NCBI RefSeq assembly: GCF_011386835.1
Contig: NC_088794.1
Location: 69,512,434 to 69,576,433, forward strand
From: Chrysemys picta bellii
Lineage: Eukaryota > Chordata > Testudines > Emydidae
Reading direction: 5' to 3'
DNA length: 64,000 nt
In this document: positions 33,376-43,690 of the stretch, in pieces
Layout: each line of letters starts with the position of its first letter
Numbering within the stretch: position 1 is the first letter of the stretch
Notes under the pieces: model-generated
The model's database searches: none
The model's input: only the letters and a program-made list of their open reading frames with translations
Told to the model about the DNA's origin: nothing
Program-made: the position numbers and the translations under genes

Positions 33376-33955
33376 CTGAGGTCCCTTCTATGGGGTCAGA
33401 GTCTTGGGTACTGGCTTGGGAGGCTTGGGAGGGTACTTCAGTCAGGGTGAGAAAAAGATCCTGGCTGTTGGGGAGAATGGAGTGCTGTGTGCTCTCTGCA
33501 AGCTCATCCTCATCCTCCTCCTCCTCCTCTCCCCCATCAGCAGAATCCTCAGGCGTCGCTGATGAGACTATCCCCGACCCAGAATCCACGATCACAGGTG
33601 GGGTAGTGGTGGCAGCCCCCCCTAGAATTGCATGCAGCTCGGCGTAGAAGCGGCATGTCCGCGGCTCTGACCCGGAGCGACCGTTTGCCTCCTTTGTTTT
33701 TTGATAGGCTTGTCTGAGCTCCTTGACTTTCACGCGGCACTGCTCAGAGTCCCTATTGTGGCCTCTCTCCATCATGCCCTTGGAGATTTTTTCAAAAGTT
33801 TTTGCATTTCGTCTTTTAGAACGAAGTTCTGCAAGCACTGAATCCTCTCCCCATACAGCGATCAGATCCAGTACCTCCCTCACGGTCCATGCTGGTGCTC
33901 TTTTTCGATTATCAGCCTGCATGGTTACCTGTGCTGATGAGCTATCTGTGGTCAC
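33376..33955 (-). CDS. Harbinger Myb/SANT-like protein, exon 1
   Basis: In PIF/Harbinger transposons the second gene is a trihelix Myb/SANT-like DNA-binding protein that binds subterminal sites and brings the transposase to them. The first exon starts at ATG 33955 and encodes residues 1-193 plus one base. The DNA-binding domain spans about residues 21-113: AWTVREVLDLIAVWGEDSVL, KTFEKISKGMMERG, EQCRVKVKELRQAYQKTKEA and CRFYAELHAILGG are its helices. An acidic Glu/Asp run follows. The donor CCTCAG|GTGAGT is at 33376/33375. The unspliced frame stops within 11 residues of the donor, which supports splicing. A start at Met12 is also possible. Confidence 0.85.
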
Positions 33956-34267
33956 CTGTGCTCTCCACGCTGGGCAAACAGGAAATGAAATTCAAATGTT
34001 CGCGGGGCTTTTCCTGTCTACCTGGCCAGTGCATCCGAGTTTAGATTGCTGTCCAGAGCGGTCACAATGATGCACTGTGGGATAGCTCCCGGAGGCCAAT
34101 ACCATCGAATTGCGGCCACACTATCCCTAATTCGAAATGTTAAAATCGATTTTGGCGCTACTCCGCTCGTCGGGGTGGAGTACAGAAATCGATTTAAAGG
34201 GCCCTTTACATCGAAATAAATAGCGTCGTTGTGTGGACGGTTGCAGGGTAAATTCGAATTAAAGCTG

Positions 34268-34303
34268 ATAAATCCGAATTAAAGTCGTAGCGTAGACCAG
34301 GCC
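34268..34303 (-). repeat. Right terminal inverted repeat of the Harbinger transposon
   Basis: Inverse of the left end. On the plus strand it ends GTAGCGTAGACCAGGCC, directly before TAA. A second internal copy of the AATTCGAATTAAAG-type subterminal motif lies just inside (about 34251). Confidence 0.85.
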
Positions 34304-34680
34304 TAATGCTTAAAAGAGTGCCAAGTTAGGGGACTGGCTACTGTCCCAGCTGGCACACCATGGCTTCTAACGAGCACAGTCAGGACCTGGTCAGCCAGCT
34401 CATATGCTGTATTGTGCAGGTGGCATTAGGCAGGGTTCTCACTGTTCTTTTCTAGAGGATCAGGAAGATGCTTATTTACCCTGGCTATTCTGTGCCATTG
34501 TGACCTGCACTCGTAAGGTGATTGCAGGGCAGGATGCACTGCTGATGACTGTTTCCTTCTGCCCCTTGCACAGTGCCTAGAAGTCATGAGTCAGCCCATA
34601 GGCAACAGTGACTTTAAAAATAGGGAAGAACAACTTACTATCCTATGACAGTGGTCAGAGTATTAGGGATGGAAAACATA

Positions 34681-34865
34681 ATATAGTGGAACCCTGATTT
34701 CATGAACATTGATCTTATGAACGACCTGTTATATGAACCATTTTTCTACCACTGATGGCACGTCTTTCTGATGCGAAATGTGACTTCAATCCATCAGCCA
34801 ATGTTCGAGCAGCTGCACAGATTTGAAAAAACAGATTTGGTGGCAAAGAGGAGATATGGTTCTCT
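34681..34865. mobile_element. Partial Tigger-like element
   Basis: TATAGTGGAACCCTGATTTC and ATGAACATTGATCTTATGAA resemble the 5' end of pogo/Tigger elements (compare 22683). GATGCGAAATGTGACTTCAA and GAGCAGCTGCACAGATTTG may come from the gene body. No right TIR was found. Confidence 0.45.
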
Positions 34866-35290
34866 CAAAGAAAAATCAGGCATGCATTTGTTACCATTCA
34901 TTATGTACACAATTATTTAACACTGAATAAATTAACCTATGCATATGTAATTTTGAGATATTCAATTTTATTAACTTTTAGATTTTATTAACTCAATATC
35001 AACTTGTAGGGATATTAAAGAAGGTACTAACAGTGATTCCCCCAAGTGACAGTGACCCCCCAATAATTTGTCCCCCACACTTTAAAATCCAACAGTTTCA
35101 CCAAGTACAAAAATCTCTTGTGTCTTCTGTTAAAACTTGTAGGCTACTGTCTGTAGAAACCATTGATTGTATCTATCCTGTGAAAGATACTTTATTACTA
35201 TGTAAAACTTACAAACAAGTTAATTGACTTTGTTCTTGAAGTAATGGATACAATGTAAACAAACACTATAAGCCGTTAAGTGACTTTCAC
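34866..35290. other. Unannotated AT-rich DNA
   Basis: No gene or repeat recognised. Confidence 0.35.
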
Positions 35291-35295
35291 TTCAT

Positions 35296-35898
35296 TGTAA
35301 CAGCAACGGCTCCTAGAACCCACCCTCTGTGATTTAAGGGCCCGGAGTCTCAAATGAATTAGCACACATCCTGAAAGTGGTGGAGACAGTAAATTAAAAT
35401 ATGGTTAAGTTATGGAATGTATGTTGATGAATGCTTGATGCACATGAATGGTTAGGGAGGTGCCAGCCTAGAAATGGAGTATCCATCGGCCGAAGAATGT
35501 GTAAAGTGGACCACCAGAACCCCCGGAGGGTAAACTGGGATCCACCCCATCACCTGGAAGGATGAGAAACACAAACTTTGGACAGTTTGGAGCCACCAGG
35601 AATGTGCCCAGAAATGTGCCCAGGAATGTGCCATCTGCTGATTGAGTCAGCAACAGCAGAATGAAACAGCTCCCATAGACTAACATAGGAATTAATTCCT
35701 GTAAGAATGGACTCTCAAGACTGAGGATTTTGAGTCTCTGGCTCTGCTGCCAGCCTCCAGGAACATCAGGTGCACCTGACACAGACTTGGCTCCATCCTC
35801 ATGACCAAGATACCTGGCCAGTAACTTGGCATGAGCAACTTCTAGGCTGGTAACTATAACACCTATACAGAACTTGAATGAATGATTGTGTGAATGAA

Positions 35899-35931
<33 letters not shown>

Positions 35932-36078
35932 GGAATAAGTAGTGATAGGAATAAATAGTCAAACAACATTATTTACTTTTATCTTTTGCTTTATCATTAT
36001 ATTTACAATAAATCTGGCATCTTTGCCTTATCCCTCTTAATAAGATCCTGCTGGTTTTTATTCTATTGGTATAACAAA
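35296..36078 (+). repeat. LTR-like interspersed element with a GT microsatellite
   Basis: It has TG...CA style ends (TGTAACAGC and GGTATAACA), an AATAAATCTGGCATC polyadenylation-like segment near 36008 and the end TCCTGCTGGTTTTTATTCTA, which I recall from turtle repeats. A (GT)n tract lies at about 35900-35928, and an imperfect tandem GGAATGTGCC(A/C) motif lies near 35599-35631. No target duplication is clear, so a solo LTR is likely but not shown. Confidence 0.4.
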
Positions 36079-36082
36079 ATTA

Positions 36083-36345
36083 CCATATATACTCGATCAT
36101 AAGCCAGTTCATTTATAAGCCGACCCCCACAAGATGGATAAGTAAAAATGGAAAAATTTTATAACCCGTTCATAATTTGCTGACCCTATAATTCAGGAGT
36201 CAGCAAACTTTGGCTCCCGGGCCATCAGGATAAGCCACTGGTGGGCCAAGACGGTTTGTTTACCTCAGACGTCCACAGGCACGGAGGTAAACCTAAGTAA
36301 ACAAAGTCTCACGACACGCCAGCCACTTACCCTGACAGGTCGGGA
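36083..36345. mobile_element. Large palindromic MITE, partial
   Basis: TTACCATATATACTCGATCA and ATAAGCCGACCCCCACAAGA are followed by GCAAACTTTGGCTCCCGGGC and GGTTTGTTTACCTCAGACG. The inner arms invert at GAGGTAAACCTAAGTAAACA and GCCAGCCACTTACCCTGAC. The outer right arm is missing. It shows similarity to the hAT fold-back family at the centre. Confidence 0.55.
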
Positions 36346-37019
36346 CAGCAACTGGAGGGGAAATTTTGGGGGGGCAGAAGCTGGGAGTCAGGGGAGTAAC
36401 CCCTGTGACCACCTCCCACATGACCCCGCCCCTAGCCCAGGACCCTCACACTCTCCCCATCCCATCCCACCAGGGAGGATGTCTGTGACCTGGTGGGAGC
36501 TGCTCCGGTCAGCGCAGCCGCAGCCGCTGGGCCAGACCGGGTGACGCGGCTGCAGCATGTTTCAGTGGGCTGGGCTGTGCTCCCCTCAAGATAAAAGTAA
36601 GTTTTTGAATTATCATTAGAACTTAGATGTATGTTGGTAAGAGACAAAAATTACAAATAATGGGCCTGATCCTGAATTGGTTGTGCAATCAAAACTCCTT
36701 TGCAAGTCAAGGGACTTTGGAGTGAGAAAGGTATGCAATTAAAGTGCAGCTCTGCTCTGAAAATTGACTGTGTAAAAATGGCATCGTGGTTTTATCGTTT
36801 CTTGGTTAACGACGTCCAGGTCAAATCTGCTCGTTTTTCTCAGGCAAACAACAAAAGATTTTTCAAGCTCTGCAAAGTCAGCGTGGACTCTGACTCTCCA
36901 AGTGGGTTCTTTCTGGCCCAGACATCAAAAACAATAAATATTCCACAATCAGAACTTATTTTAAAGCTTTTCTATGTCACTCATCACCACTGTAGCTGAG
37001 TGTCTCAAAACACTACAGT
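36346..37019. other. Unannotated DNA
   Basis: GC-rich at 36360-36560, then ordinary. The open frame at 36700-36999 lacks any recognisable domain. Confidence 0.35.
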
Positions 37020-37140
37020 GAGATAGGGAGGTATTATTGTCACCATTTCACAGCTAGGGGAACTGAGACTCGAAGTAGTTAAGCGACTTGTCCAAATTGT
37101 CACAGGGATTCTATGACAGTCAGTATTAAAATCTTCTCTA
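37020..37140 (+). repeat. MIR-like fragment
   Basis: GATAGGGAGGTATTATTGTC, CATTTCACAGCTAGGGGAAC and AGTTAAGCGACTTGTCCAAA match MIR body blocks in order. Confidence 0.7.
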
Positions 37141-37394
37141 CCTCCTTCTTCAGAAGTTATAAAGGAGTCAAAAAGTTCTTCTCCTGCAGTTAATAATTAG
37201 GTTGATGTGTGAGTCAGAATGTAATCCAGGTCACTCTCCCATAGCTGTTTTTATGGGGGAATAGTAGTAAAAACTTATCTTACTCATTCAAATAAATACA
37301 TATGACTCAGGATGCACAAGGGAAGCAAAGTAAAAGGTACCATTTTTGCACAGTCACTTTTTAGGTTTATAGATAAGACTTTAAGATAATCATC

Positions 37395-37420
37395 TTTTCA
37401 TTTCATTTCATTTCATTTCT
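37395..37420. repeat. (TTTCA)n microsatellite
   Basis: Five near-perfect TTTCA units. Confidence 0.9.
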
Positions 37421-37621
37421 TCTCTGATACATTCATTGGAAAATCTAGAAACCGCATCATTGCTCTGGAAGAAATGAAAAGGCACTGTGCTTTAGGATTC
37501 TCCTTGGGAGCAAGCTGCCTTTCTGCATCCAAGGACACATGTATGGTGAAATGTTCCCCACCAAGGAGTTCCACCAATAAATGTTGAAACTGTAGTGTGG
37601 CTGTGATACTGCTGCCACTGT

Positions 37622-37901
37622 GGTTATTTCTACACTGTAATTAAAAGCGTACAGCTGGTCTATGCCAGCGACTTGGGCTCACAGGGCTCAGGTTAAGGGC
37701 CTGTTTAATTGCGGTATAGACATTAGGGCTTGGGTTGGTACCCAGGCTCTAAGACCCTGAGAGGTGGGAGGGTCCCAAAGCTTGGTCTGCTGCCCAAGCC
37801 CAAATGTCCACATCATAATTAAACAGTCCCTTAACCCGAGCCTCGTGATCCTGAGTCAGCAAGCATGGGCCAGCCGTGGGTGTCTGTAGTGTAGACATAC
37901 C
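37622..37901. mobile_element. Palindromic Harbinger-like MITE
   Basis: The left end GGTTATTTCTACACTGTAAT and right end GTAGTGTAGACATACC are inverted. Inside, TTAAGGGCCTGTTTAATTGC mirrors AATTAAACAGTCCCTTAACC, and GCTTGGGTTGGTACCCAGGC mirrors the other side less well. It has the same family texture as 39848-40139. Confidence 0.75.
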
Positions 37902-38066
37902 ATGTTTGACTTTTGGTGGTGCTGGGGCTGCTCCAACTTGGCTCTGTAGGCTGCATTATATGTGACTGCCACTAGGGGGTTTCTGGAGGTGCACACAGCA
38001 GGGAATATGGAACTAGTGCAAAAAAACAGACAAAGGACAGCATTGTCTGCACATGTTCCCTGCAGC

Positions 38067-38358
38067 CCCTAGAGCAGGGGTCCCCAATGCGGTGACCGCG
38101 GGTGCCATGGCGCTCGCCAGGGCATCTAAGTATGCCCACGTACTGGCCGGCGGACGAGCATCCGCCGATTTTCAGCAGCATTTCAGCGGTGATGCCTCTG
38201 GATGATGCTGCTTGTCAGCGGCATTTCAGCAGCGACGCCTATTGACGTTGCCACTTGTTGGCGGCATTTTGGCGGATGCTCGTCCACCACCACGGTCTTC
38301 CGTGGCTTTTTGTCTGGCATCCGCCAGACGAAAAAGGTTGGGGACCACTGCCCTAGAG
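38067..38358. mobile_element. hAT MITE with a perfect 8-bp target duplication
   Basis: The element is 38075-38350. It starts CAGGGGTCCCCAATGC and ends GTTGGGGACCACTG (imperfect TIR), flanked on both sides by CCCTAGAG (38067-38074 and 38351-38358). Internal CATTTCAGC(A/G)G units repeat, and CGGATGCTCGTCCACC mirrors GGCGGACGAGCATCCG. It is GC- and CpG-rich and non-coding. Confidence 0.92.
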
Positions 38359-38563
38359 CATATGGGCTTCTGCCAGCAGAAGGAGGCACAGAGCATGGAC
38401 TTCAAGCATACATGTTGCTATTTCAGTTAAGACTCACAGTACAGGGCTGTTTGCACACACTCCCTGCTGACCTAGTTCTCCCATTTTCCAGACCCAGCAA
38501 CAAATAAAAGATGGGGAGGGTTCTGAGCAGAAGGAACTTTTGAGCCTGGTGGTGATGGGAATT

Positions 38564-38736
38564 AAGGTTGCCAACTGTGACTGAAGCTATTCCAGGAGTT
38601 GTTTTTCCCCAACATGAGGTAATGTCATTTTCTTAAAATATCCTATTAAAATCTCCTGATTACTTTCAACAGTCACCTGGAGATTGATGCTGATTCTGGG
38701 AGACTCCAGGCCAATCCTGGAGGGCTGGCAACCCTA
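38564..38736. mobile_element. Short MITE (GGTTGCCAAC ends)
   Basis: AAGGTTGCCAACTGTGACTG at the left is the inverse of GGGCTGGCAACCCT at the right. Internal AGTCACCTGGAGATTGATGC and CTCCAGGCCAATCCTGGAGG segments are typical of a family I recall from turtles. Confidence 0.65.
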
Positions 38737-38740
38737 ATGA

Positions 38741-39120
38741 GAGTTAGAGTTAGAATGGGGAATAGTTCTGATCATGGAGGTGTGGGTGTGTAGGGCGGTA
38801 ACTGGTGGGAGAAGATTCACACTGAAGGGAATGTTTCTGAATGGTAGCGAGTTTAGGTAGAAAGAAGAGGGATTCTCAATATGTAGAGGGTGAGGGTGGC
38901 TCTTCTGAGCTGGTAAGGATTGGAAGGAGCTGGGCAGGGGAAGGGTTCTAAGCCAGGAGTGGGACACATTGAGATGTTATGGTTGAGTGCAGGTGGAATC
39001 AAGTCAACTGGTGAATGGGGTGTAGGTGAATTGGTGGGGTGTGTGCGTGAAAGGGGGCATTGTGGGGGAACAGCTAGATTGGCAGGGATGAGGCTAGGAT
39101 GAGGAAAGAACAGTGAAACA
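38741..39120. repeat. G-rich low-complexity tract
   Basis: Purine- and GT-rich on the plus strand, with GGGTGTGTAGGGCGGTAACT and GGGGCATTGTGGGGGAACAG. It is similar in composition to 9980-10320. The antisense frame at 38853-39275 is Pro-rich and treated as chance. Confidence 0.35.
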
Positions 39121-39729
39121 ACCACAGATGGATAAATACTGTTTCCACTGCTTTTGTAAAGTTTCACTATTTCTCTTCCTAAAGGGGAAGGAGGGTTCCC
39201 CTTTTTCCCCCCATTTCTCCACCAACCTGTCTTATCCCCCACAGCTAACCACTTCCCTTTGACATCCATGACCACTTTGAGAATAATATCAGCCTAAAAG
39301 AAAAGGCTGAAGATTGGTAGGTTTGACCATGTGCTTTCAAGTTGTCAGTACCAGTGGTAGTTGTGGAATTCTTTATTGTTTTTTTGGGTTGTTGTTTTTT
39401 TTTTTTTTCTGCTGACACTGACCTTCCTCATATTAAATCTGGGAAGTTCATCCAAACTGAATTTAACCCTCCGCAGTGACTGTGTGATTAAAATATCTGG
39501 CTTCCACTTAAACACTTGTCTCAGTTCATTTGATTAGCATTACCGGCCTAAATGTTGCCTAGTATCATTTCTCTACACGTTGGTTTCAAAGAAGCCTAAG
39601 GGAGACAGACACCCAAATCCTACAGAAAATCAAAAGGAGTTGAGCACCTAGCTCCTGTTGAAAATCCCAGCCATAACCCAGGCCGGATCCTGCAGTCCTT
39701 GCTCAGGGGAAATGAACTTTCTGTATTTT

Positions 39730-40215
39730 GATCCCCATTCCCATAGTATCTGAAAATCTCACAATCTTTAATGTATTTATGTAGTGAGACAGGGAGGTAT
39801 TGTTATCCCAAGTTTACAGCAAAGAAACTCCAACACAGAGAAATGTAGGGTACATCTACACTGTGAGAAAAGATCCATGGCATGGCCACAGCTGACCCGG
39901 GTCAGCTCACTCGGGCTCATGGCACTATAAAATTGCAGTGTAGACATTTGGGCTCGGGCTGGAGACCTGGCTTTGGTATTCTCCCCCCATGACAGGTCTC
40001 AGAGCCAAGACTCCAGTCCCAGCCCAAACATCTACACTGCAATTTTTAGCCCCACAAGCCCGAGCACTGTGAATCCAAGTTAGCTGACCCAGGCTCAGAC
40101 TTGGTGCTGCAGGTTTTTTATTACAGATTAGACATGCCCTAAGTAACTTCCCTAATGTCACACATACAGTCTGTGGCAGAGCAGGGAACTGAATCCTAAC
40201 CCCTAAGTCAGTCTA
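39730..40215 (+). repeat. MIR-like element split by a MITE
   Basis: The left part (39740-39847) has GAAAATCTCACAATCTTTAA, GACAGGGAGGTATTGTTATC and CCAACACAGAGAAATGTA. The right part (40140-40215) resumes TAAGTAACTTCCCTAATGTC, ACACATACAGTCTGTGGCAG and GCAGGGAACTGAATCCTAAC. Joined, these follow MIR order with the MITE removed. Confidence 0.75.
39848..40139. mobile_element. Harbinger-like MITE inserted in a MIR
   Basis: It starts GGGTACATCTACACTGTGAG and ends ACAGATTAGACATGCCC, followed by TAA. The left flank is TAG or GTA, a degraded TAA target site. Internal AATTGCAGTGTAGACATTTG mirrors ACATCTACACTGCAATTTT. Confidence 0.75.
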
Positions 40216-41009
40216 GCACTGGCTCATCCCTCCCCTCATTGAAATCATTAAGGACTGTACAGTCTAGCCTTAAGTTACTAGCATTTTGCCCCCAAACATT
40301 ATTGTATTTTAACAGTAAAGCCATTGATATAACATCAGCTATAACAAAGCAATAACATCAATTTGTTTAAATGCAAGTAGAATTTCTCTGGTTATGGAAT
40401 CTGTCAGCTTTTCTATAAGAAACTGAACCTATCACCAGACACGCATAAGACTTTTAAAAACTTACCACTAAAATGCCTTGCTCCCCAAGAAACAAATTTC
40501 GTCCACTACTCTTCTGAAAGTGATATAAGCTAGGACAGAACGTTACTTACATTCTGTTTTTCTGCAAGTCACATTTATGCAGTGCAATCCTTTTTTCCCC
40601 CACCTCTGTGACAGCAATAAAGCATCTCAAATTCTTAGGCTCATTGTCTAGGTAAAGAATTCAGTTCAGGATAGTTTACAGTACACCTAATGACACGTAA
40701 CAGTTTCAACAAGCTAGAAAGTTACATTGTTTGCTCCCACCAAACAGTGAAGTTTTTATTTTGCTTTACAGTGGCACTTTTAGTTTTTTGTGTATTGTGT
40801 GTGTTGCCAACAACTGAGTGTGTTGCCAACAATGTAATTTAAACTATCTGCTGATGTTCATCAATGATCATCGGGTGTAAGCCATAGAGTCAATTAAGCA
40901 ATTTTCTGTTATTCTTCTGGCTTTTTGTTGGGAATAATTATTACTGCAAAAAGCCCCAAGAATACTACACATTGTGTATTTAAAAGTATAGATGGGTAGA
41001 AGAGAGAAC
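40216..41009. other. Unannotated DNA
   Basis: No gene or repeat recognised. There is a short tandem of GTGTGTTGCCAACAA near 40798-40833. Confidence 0.35.
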
Positions 41010-41300
41010 AGAGAGGAGAGATGGTCCAGTGGCCAAGGCCTACCCTAGGACTCTGCAGATGTTTGTTCAATTCCCTGCTCCACTACAGACTTCTTCTATA
41101 ACCTTGAGCAAGTCACTTGGGCCTAGATCCTCAGAGGTATTAAGGCACCTCACTCATTCATTTCAATGAATTCATTTCCTTTGAGGCTCTAGGCCTTAAC
41201 TCCTCACCTATAAAATTGAGATAATAGCACTTCCCTTTGCCACAGGGGGCACTGTGAGGTGCTCAGACTCTGGGGCAATGAGGGACATATAAGTATCAAA
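41010..41300 (+). repeat. CORE-SINE with a recognisable tRNA-like head
   Basis: GGTCCAGTGGCCAAGGCCTA (A-box-like) and GTTCAATTCCC (B-box-like) sit about 40 bases apart at 41022-41073. MIR/CORE blocks follow: CTTGAGCAAGTCACTTGGGC, then, after a short palindromic insertion (41125-41195), CACCTATAAAATTGAGATAA and GGGGGCACTGTGAGGTGCTC. A tRNA-derived SINE is the best reading; it is not a functional tRNA. Confidence 0.65.
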
Positions 41301-41951
41301 AATAGGGAAATAGTAATGGGATATAGCACCTTTCACCTCTTACCATTTCAATTACCATTACAAATCAGCACAGGTAAGCAATGACTGAAAGTTGTTACCA
41401 GCTGAAGGCTATTCAGTGGCCTTCATGAAATGAATTTTGTTGTCTTGGTCCATTTGGTGCTGGATGGGAATTCACATCAAACCCTGTGTCTGCAGTCTCA
41501 GCAGACAGAGTAAGGGGCTGAACAGGTGCATAGCCCAAATTCTTTTCTCACCCCTAGAGTTTGTCCTTCCAGGTCAGAGGTGAGAGAGTAGTGCAGCAGG
41601 ATGGTAAACCTTGTTCTGTGGTTACCAGTGCACTACTTGCTTTGTGGATTAATAGAAGTTTTCAGCATCCAGGGCTGCAAAAAGCAGAACCATTCAGAAG
41701 ATTTGTGTTAGGATATTAAAACCACACTCACACCAAGATTTTAAAAGGGTGTTTGGCAAATGAAGTATTTTCACAACCCAAATAGAGACTGTGTTCAGTA
41801 CTCTAACCCAATTCATTCCTGGTGCTAGGGCCTACCACAAGTTTCTCTGCACCACTTAAGCCTATCATGAAGCTGCATGGGTATGCTGAACAGCAGAATG
41901 GAGTAACTGTGCACCTGCTACATGCTGTGGAACTGGTGTCTGTGCTGGCCT

Positions 41952-43690
41952 AGATTCAGAGATTCCATGGCCACAAGGGACCATTGTGATCATCTATTCT
42001 GGCCTCTGGTATAACACAGGCCATAGAACTTCCCCAAAATTATTGCTAGAGTGTATCTTTTAGAAAAATATCCAATCTTGATTTAAAAATGGTCAGTGAT
42101 GGAGAATCCACCACAACCCTTGATACATTGTTCCACTGGTTCATTACCTTCACTGTTAAAAAATATACAGCTTATTTCCCATTTGAATTTGTCTAGCTTC
42201 AACTTCTAGCTCATGTTACATTTTTCTCTGCTAGACTGAAGAGCCCATTATTACATATTTGTTCCCTATATAGACACTTATAGACTGTAATCAAGTCACC
42301 CCTTAACTTTCTCTTTGGTAATCAAAATAGATTAAGCTCTGAGTCTGTCTCTACAAGGCATGTTTTCTAATCCTTTAGTCATTCTTGTGCCTCTTCTCTG
42401 AAACCTCTCCAAATTATCAATATCCTTCTTAGATTGTGGGCACCAGAACTGGACTCAATATTCCAGCAGTGGTCATAACAGTGCTAAATACAGAGGTAAA
42501 ATAACCTCACTACTCCTACTTGAGATTCCTTTGTTATACAGCTAAGGATTACATTAGCTCCTTTAGCCACAGCATCACACTGGGAGCTCATGTTCAGATG
42601 TTTATCCACCATTCCCCCCCCCCCCCACACACACACACCTCTTACAGAGTCACTGCTTCCTAGAATAGAGTCCCCATCCTGTAAATATGACCCTCATTCT
42701 GTGTTCCTAGATTTACACAGTTACATTTAGTGATATTAAAATGCATATTGTTTGCTTGCATCCATCTTATCAAGTAATCCAGATTGCTCTGTTCTCTTCA
42801 TTATTTACCACACCTCCAGTATTTGGGTTATCTGCAAACTGTATCAGTGATGATTTTGTGTTTTCTTACAGTCATTGATAAAAATGTTAAATAGCATAGG
42901 GCCAAGAACTAATCCCTGTGAGGTTCCACTAGAAACACTTCCACTCAATGCTTTCTCATTTACAATTACATTTTGAGTCCTATCACAATTAGCAAGCTTT
43001 TAATCCATTTAATGTGTGCCATTGTAATTTTAATATTGTTCTAGTTTTTTAATCAAAATGTTGTGCAGTACCAAGTCAAACACCTTACAGAAGTATAATA
43101 CATCCACCCAATTACCTTTATCAATCAAACTTCTAATCTCATCAAAAAGTTTTACAGGATCACTTTTGCATAAACCCATGTTGATTGACATTAATGATAT
43201 TACCCTCCTTTTATTATAATTCTATATCAGTCACTCCATTATCTTGCTCAGGATCAATCTCTGTCTGACAGGCCTATAATTACCAGGTCATCTTTTAAAA
43301 ACATTAGCTTTCTTCCAATCTTCTGGAACTTTCTCAGTGTTCCAAGCCTTATTGAAAAGCAATATTAATGGTCCAGTGAGCTCCTCAGCCAGCTTTTTTA
43401 ATGCTCATGGATTCAAGCTATCTGGACCTGCTGATTTAACATATCCAACTTTAGTAGCTGCTGTTTAACATCCTCTTGAGACATTAGTGGAATTGAAAGT
43501 GTTATTATATAATATGACTACATCATCTGCTTTTCCAAAATACAGAACAGAAATATTTATTGAACACTTCTGCCTTTTCTGCATTATTATTGATAATTCC
43601 TACCATTTCTATCTAGAAATGGAACAATACCATTGTTAGGATGTACTTAAACTCCCCCTTACTATCCTTGACTCAGCCTATGTGGAAAGT
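41952..43690 (-). mobile_element. CR1/L3-type LINE, long decayed copy
   Basis: The 3' end in reverse starts GATTCCATGGCCACAAGGGA and TTGTGATCATCTATTCTGGC. Reading to the right it passes the RT region in reverse: GGCACCAGAACTGGACTCAA, CACTGGGAGCTCATGTTCAG, ACCACACCTCCAGTATTTGG, ATAGGGCCAAGAACTAATCC, and TTAAATCCATG-type fingers near 43175. Many frameshifts, no open frame. A C-run and CA tract lie at 42612-42638. It is the longest LINE copy here. Confidence 0.8.

Larger units (their letters stand above)
29861..34306 (+). mobile_element. Autonomous PIF/Harbinger DNA transposon, structurally complete
   Basis: TAA at 29861-29863 and 34304-34306 are the target duplications. The element is 29864-34303 (4440 bases). 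Its 36-base ends are imperfect inverses (26 of 36 positions by hand): the left begins GGGTATGTCTACACTACG, and the right, read in reverse, begins GGCCTGGTCTACGCTACG. It carries the two genes typical of this superfamily in convergent orientation: a DDE transposase on the plus strand and a Myb/SANT-like protein on the minus strand. A further plus-strand frame lies within the intron of the second gene. The open reading frames and splice sites are intact, which implies a recent insertion. It lies in the presumed 5' intron of GAS2. Confidence 0.92.

Noticed and set aside
35900..35928. GT tract as a CRISPR or structured repeat
   Set aside because: A plain dinucleotide microsatellite in a vertebrate intron.
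38853..39275. 140-codon Pro-rich minus-strand frame
   Set aside because: Antisense of a G-rich low-complexity tract with no domain and no splice context.
41022..41095. Possible tRNA gene
   Set aside because: A- and B-box-like sequences are present but no cloverleaf closes, and MIR-type SINE sequence follows directly.
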